Source: Albifimbria verrucaria
Lineage: Eukaryota; Ascomycota; Sordariomycetes; Hypocreales; Stachybotryaceae
Length of the DNA: 64,000 nucleotides
Direction of reading: 5' to 3'
Assembly: GCA_020081605.1 (NCBI GenBank)
Contig: JAHREC010000007.1
Coordinates: forward strand, 1-64,000
Of this stretch, positions 60,701 through 64,000 are shown in pieces. The notes below the pieces were generated by a model. The model was not told where the DNA came from. It saw nothing but the letters and a program-made list of their open reading frames with translations, and ran no database searches. The first letter of the stretch is position 1; each line of letters begins with the position of its first letter. A program made the position numbers and the translations under genes.

Positions 60701-63700
60701 GCGTACACGACCTGGTGTCTAAGCGAGCATCACGCGACGGCGAACGCCTGGCCATTGTCTCCTGGGACGGCACACTTACATTTGCGGACCTGGAGGGTCT
60801 GTCGGATAGGTTTGCCCGTCACTTGAACACCATCGGCGTGCTCCCGGGAACATTTGTGCTCGTCTGCTTCGAAAAGTCAATGTGGGCTATCGTGGCCATC
60901 CTCAGCATCCTAAAGGTCGGAGGGGCGTTTGTCCCTGTCAATCCGCTAGACCTAGCTGGCCGTCGGCGGCAGTTGGCCGACGCAGTCGGTGCACACTTTG
61001 CAGTTGTCTCTTCGTCCGTGGCCGCGTCTTGGGGTAGTCAAGAGGGACTCGTCACCGTCGAGCTGTCCTCGTCTCTGTTGTCGACTCTGGGTCCGACGAG
61101 AACCGATATGCCGCGCAGCTTGTCCTCTCGTCCAGATGGTGCCGCTTATATCATCACCACGTCCGGCTCCACCGGGCAACCAAAGAGCATCATTGTCGAT
61201 CACTCAGCGCTCTGCTCTAGCCTTAAAGCCCAGAGCATCACTCTCGGGCTGAATATGCAAGTGCGTCTGCTTCAATATGCCAACTATGTATTTGACGTGG
61301 CCATGGCCGAGATTTTTCTTCCTCTCATCCTTGGAGGTGTCGTTTGTGTGCCTTCAGATACCCAGCGGCTGGACATTGCCAGGTTCGTCCAAGAAGTGAG
61401 AGTCAACACCGCCATGCTCACTCCGTCACTCGCGGCCACACTGTCACCACGGGATGTCACTAGTCTGGAAACACTCGTTCTCTGCGGAGAGGCGCCTTCC
61501 AGATACCACATAGATACCTGGCGCGACCAAGTGAGGCTACTCAACGGGTACGGTCCGTCAGAGACGGTGATTTTTGCACCTTTCACGCCTACCACTCTGG
61601 TGACTCCCCAACTACAATTGGCCGACCTCTCAACGGCAGGTGCTGGATTGTCGACCCCGTAAACCGCCAGCAGCTCGCCCCTATTGGGTGCGTAGGCGAG
61701 TTAGTCGTCCAGGGCCCGGTCCTGGCCAGGGATACGTGGATACGGAGGCAACGCGGCAATCATTTATTGATGGCATCGCGTGGAACGAATCGAACCGACT
61801 GTCCTGCGTAGAGAAAACAGTCAAGCTGTACAGGACGGGAGATCTCGTGCGGTACAACCCAGATGGTACAATAGAGTATATGGGACGGATGGATGCGCAA
61901 ATTAAGCTTCGCGGCCAGCGAGTCGAGCCCGGAGAGGTTGAGCACGGCATCAAGAAGGTCGGGCCTGGGATCGAGCATGCCGCGGTTGTCGTAGCTCGAC
62001 GCGATACCAGCGACATGCTCATCGCATTTCTCAGTTTCTTCGGAGCCCAAATTGGGGAGAGGGGAAAGTTCAAGCACAGAGGGTAGTGGACACAATGGAG
62101 AAATCTCTTGTAGCCCTCGCAGCGGACCTTGAGGCTGTGCTACCGGGCTACATGGTGCCCAGTTACTTTATCCCACTCCAATCCATGCCGCTCGTAGCAT
62201 CCATGAAGATTGACAGGAAGAAATTGCAAGACTTTGCCAATGAGCTGACGACGGAACACCTTGCCTATTTTTCTTTAAAGCGCCGGCGTAGCACGCGGCC
62301 ACCCACATCCGCCGAGGCCGAGATGCGAGATGTGTGGGTTCAGGTACTAGGCGCTGGGGCTGCTACGGCAGATCCCGAGGACGAGTTTATGCGGCTAGGC
62401 GGGGATTCTATTGCAGTCATACGCTTAGTGACGGCGCTTCGGGATCGCGGTATCAACATCGAGGCGGGAGATATTTTCCGTGACTCGCGCCTTTCCACAA
62501 TGGCCGTGGCGGCGAACAGCACAGGAGCGGCCGTCGAGATCATTGAACCCTTTAGCTTGTTGAAACGTCCCATCGTTGATGCAATCCCGGGCGTCCATCA
62601 GCCTGTTGTTGATGCGTATCCTTGCACCGCCTTGCAAGAGGGGCTGCTTGCCCTGGCGACGAAGCAGCCCGGCTCCTACGTCGCTAGGTTTCTCTACCGT
62701 CTCCGAGATGATGTTAACCTCGAACTGTTTCACGGAGCATGGGATCGACTTGTAAGCGCATTCGATAATCTTCGCACCAGGATTGTCCTTGTCGATGACG
62801 TTCCCACGCAAGTCGTCCTTGCTAGCGAAGACTCATGGTCGCTAGGTCGCGATGTGCAACAGGGCAAACCTACGTACTTCTTGGACCAGCAACTAGATGT
62901 AGGCTATGGCTCATCGCTCTCACGGCAGGTTCTTGTTTTCGACGACAAGGGGCGAACTTGGCTCGTTTGGCACATACACCACGCCGTCTATGACGGCTGG
63001 ACCATGAACATGAGCGTGGATGCACTTGATCGCTTCTACCACGGCCAGGACTTACATGTGGAACCATACAACCGTTTCGTTAAGTACGCCACGACCCTTG
63101 ATCTCCGAACGACTAGCGAGTACTGGCGTAGCCTGCTCAGTGGTGCGAGCCGGGCATCGTATCCCCAGATCCTGTACGACGAAGAGAACCTGGCATAGAT
63201 ACGACCGAAACCTTTATGCACAGCCTTCCGAGCCTTGATACAGCGAATCTAGAGGTCACTTTGGCAACGGTCCTGCGCACAGCCTGGGCTATTGTACTTG
63301 GGCGCTACAGCGATACCGACGACGTCACATTTGGCGTAACAGTCTCGGGTCGCCAGGCTCCCGTCGCGGGCGTTAGCCGCATGGCCGGCCCTACAGTCGC
63401 CACGGTTCCTGTCCGTGTCCGGCTTAACCGCTCGGAACCACTTTCAACGTTGCTCTCCCAGGTTCAGTCCCAGGCCCTGGAGACGGTGGCACATGAACAA
63501 TTTGGCCTGCAAAATATTTCTGGGATCAGCCATGATGCAAGTGATGTGTGCGACTTTTCGAGTCTGCTGGTGGTGCAGCCATCGGCACTAATCGGAGGGC
63601 ATGCTGCTCCAACCAGGCCCATTCTTCACAACCACTCCGAGCAATGGCAATCGGCGGAAGTTTGGCAGGGATACTTTAACTACCCACTGGTGATACAAGC

Positions 63701-64000
63701 TGTCATCATGGATGATACATCGATCCAATTACTCTTTATTTATAACTCCAATGTCTTGTCGGAGTCGGAAATCGCCGGGCTCGCCCGTCACCTTGACCAT
63801 GTTATCCGTCAGCTGGCCGCCGCTGACTGCCCTCTCAGCTCAGTTTCGCTGACGAGCGATTGGGACTTGAAGAAAGCCGTTGAGTGGAGCGGCGACGATG
63901 CCGAAACTCTTTCTACCTATACTCACGACCTAATCTCGGCCCAGACGGATCTTGATGGCTCTCGCCAGGCAGTGTTTGCCTGGGATGGCACCCTCACGTA
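54780..64000 (+). CDS. Nonribosomal peptide synthetase, continues past window
   Basis: Domain order, read across about 14 one-base breaks: a leftover adenylation C-terminal subdomain (VLEQHLLGDPAIKQC; its A10 region reads SSGNVNIEAL); carrier protein LGGDSMTA near 55195; an epimerase-like C-terminal half (55390-56040) without the HHXXXD half; condensation C1 (56080-57230, SHAIVDG near 56463); adenylation A1 (57480-58980, FTSGSTGNPKG, YTFDMGILDI, TTSGKVDRRA); carrier T1 (near 59130); C2 (59370-60600, HHSVFDGWS); A2 (60690-62235, TSGSTGQPKS, FDVAMAEIF, SMKIDRKKL); T2 LGGDSIAV near 62395; C3 (62610-63800, HHAVYDGWT); the start of A3 at about 63880. A1 and A2 keep the FD motif whose Asp binds the substrate amino group. 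At least three modules, cytosolic; the product is unknown. Confidence 0.9.

Noticed and set aside
1..64000. Telomere-linked RecQ helicase, as found at many fungal chromosome ends
   Set aside because: No helicase motif is seen in any frame near the telomere or elsewhere in the window.
1..64000. tRNA or rRNA genes
   Set aside because: No sequence with recognisable tRNA A and B boxes or rRNA words was noticed by eye; a tRNAscan-SE run would be decisive.

Overview
This window is the left end of a chromosome from a filamentous ascomycete. It opens with 100 bases of CCCTAA telomere repeat. Genes carry short GT-AG introns of about 45-85 bases with CTAAC/CTGAC-like branch points. An AT-rich block shows near-total loss of CpA/TpG, the mark of repeat-induced point mutation (RIP). 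Gene content (HET and NACHT proteins, secreted cysteine-rich proteins, a nonribosomal peptide synthetase locus) is typical of a Sordariomycete subtelomere. Placement in Hypocreales is only an impression.

Layout. 1-2.2 kb: telomere, telomere-like variants, a 12-base minisatellite, no convincing gene. 2.2-10.2 kb: an unknown intronless protein, a small secreted protein, a coiled-coil protein, an RNase H relic, a secreted cysteine protein and a type II membrane glycosyltransferase-like protein. 11.2-17.9 kb: three minus-strand genes in tandem, the first with a DGQHR motif (DndB/ParB-like), the other two unrecognised. 18.5-18.9 kb: a small inverted-repeat element and microsatellites. 19.0-29.5 kb: a RIP-destroyed Ty3/gypsy chromovirus with two LTRs and further LTR fragments. 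29.8-37.5 kb: a CmcJ/AsaB-like gene, a small divergent gene, a NACHT-type NLR, a 5'-truncated HET gene and a relic of a Gfo/Idh/MocA oxidoreductase. 39.3-45.4 kb: a secretory island with an acidic cysteine protein, a HEXXH metalloprotease and a large cysteine-module protein. 46.8-64 kb: a biosynthetic cluster of cytochrome P450, 4-coumarate-CoA-ligase-like enzyme, FSH-type serine hydrolase, HXXXD acyltransferase, and an NRPS that runs off the right edge.

How the genes work together. The last five genes form one plausible pathway: a CoA ligase and acyltransferase supply or transfer an acyl group, the NRPS assembles a peptide, the P450 oxidises it, and the hydrolase may release or edit it. The three secreted proteins at 39-45 kb share a cysteine module. 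The NLR and HET genes belong to fungal non-self recognition families. The DGQHR cassette has no assigned role.

Almost every gene is interrupted by single-base frame changes, usually one base too many or too few in a short homopolymer, while splice sites and motifs are intact. The pattern looks more like residual indel error of a long-read assembly than decay. Gene spans below are therefore given across those breaks. The truly decayed sequences are those with nonsense codons inside or beside AT-rich DNA (19-29.5 kb, 35.7-37.5 kb).
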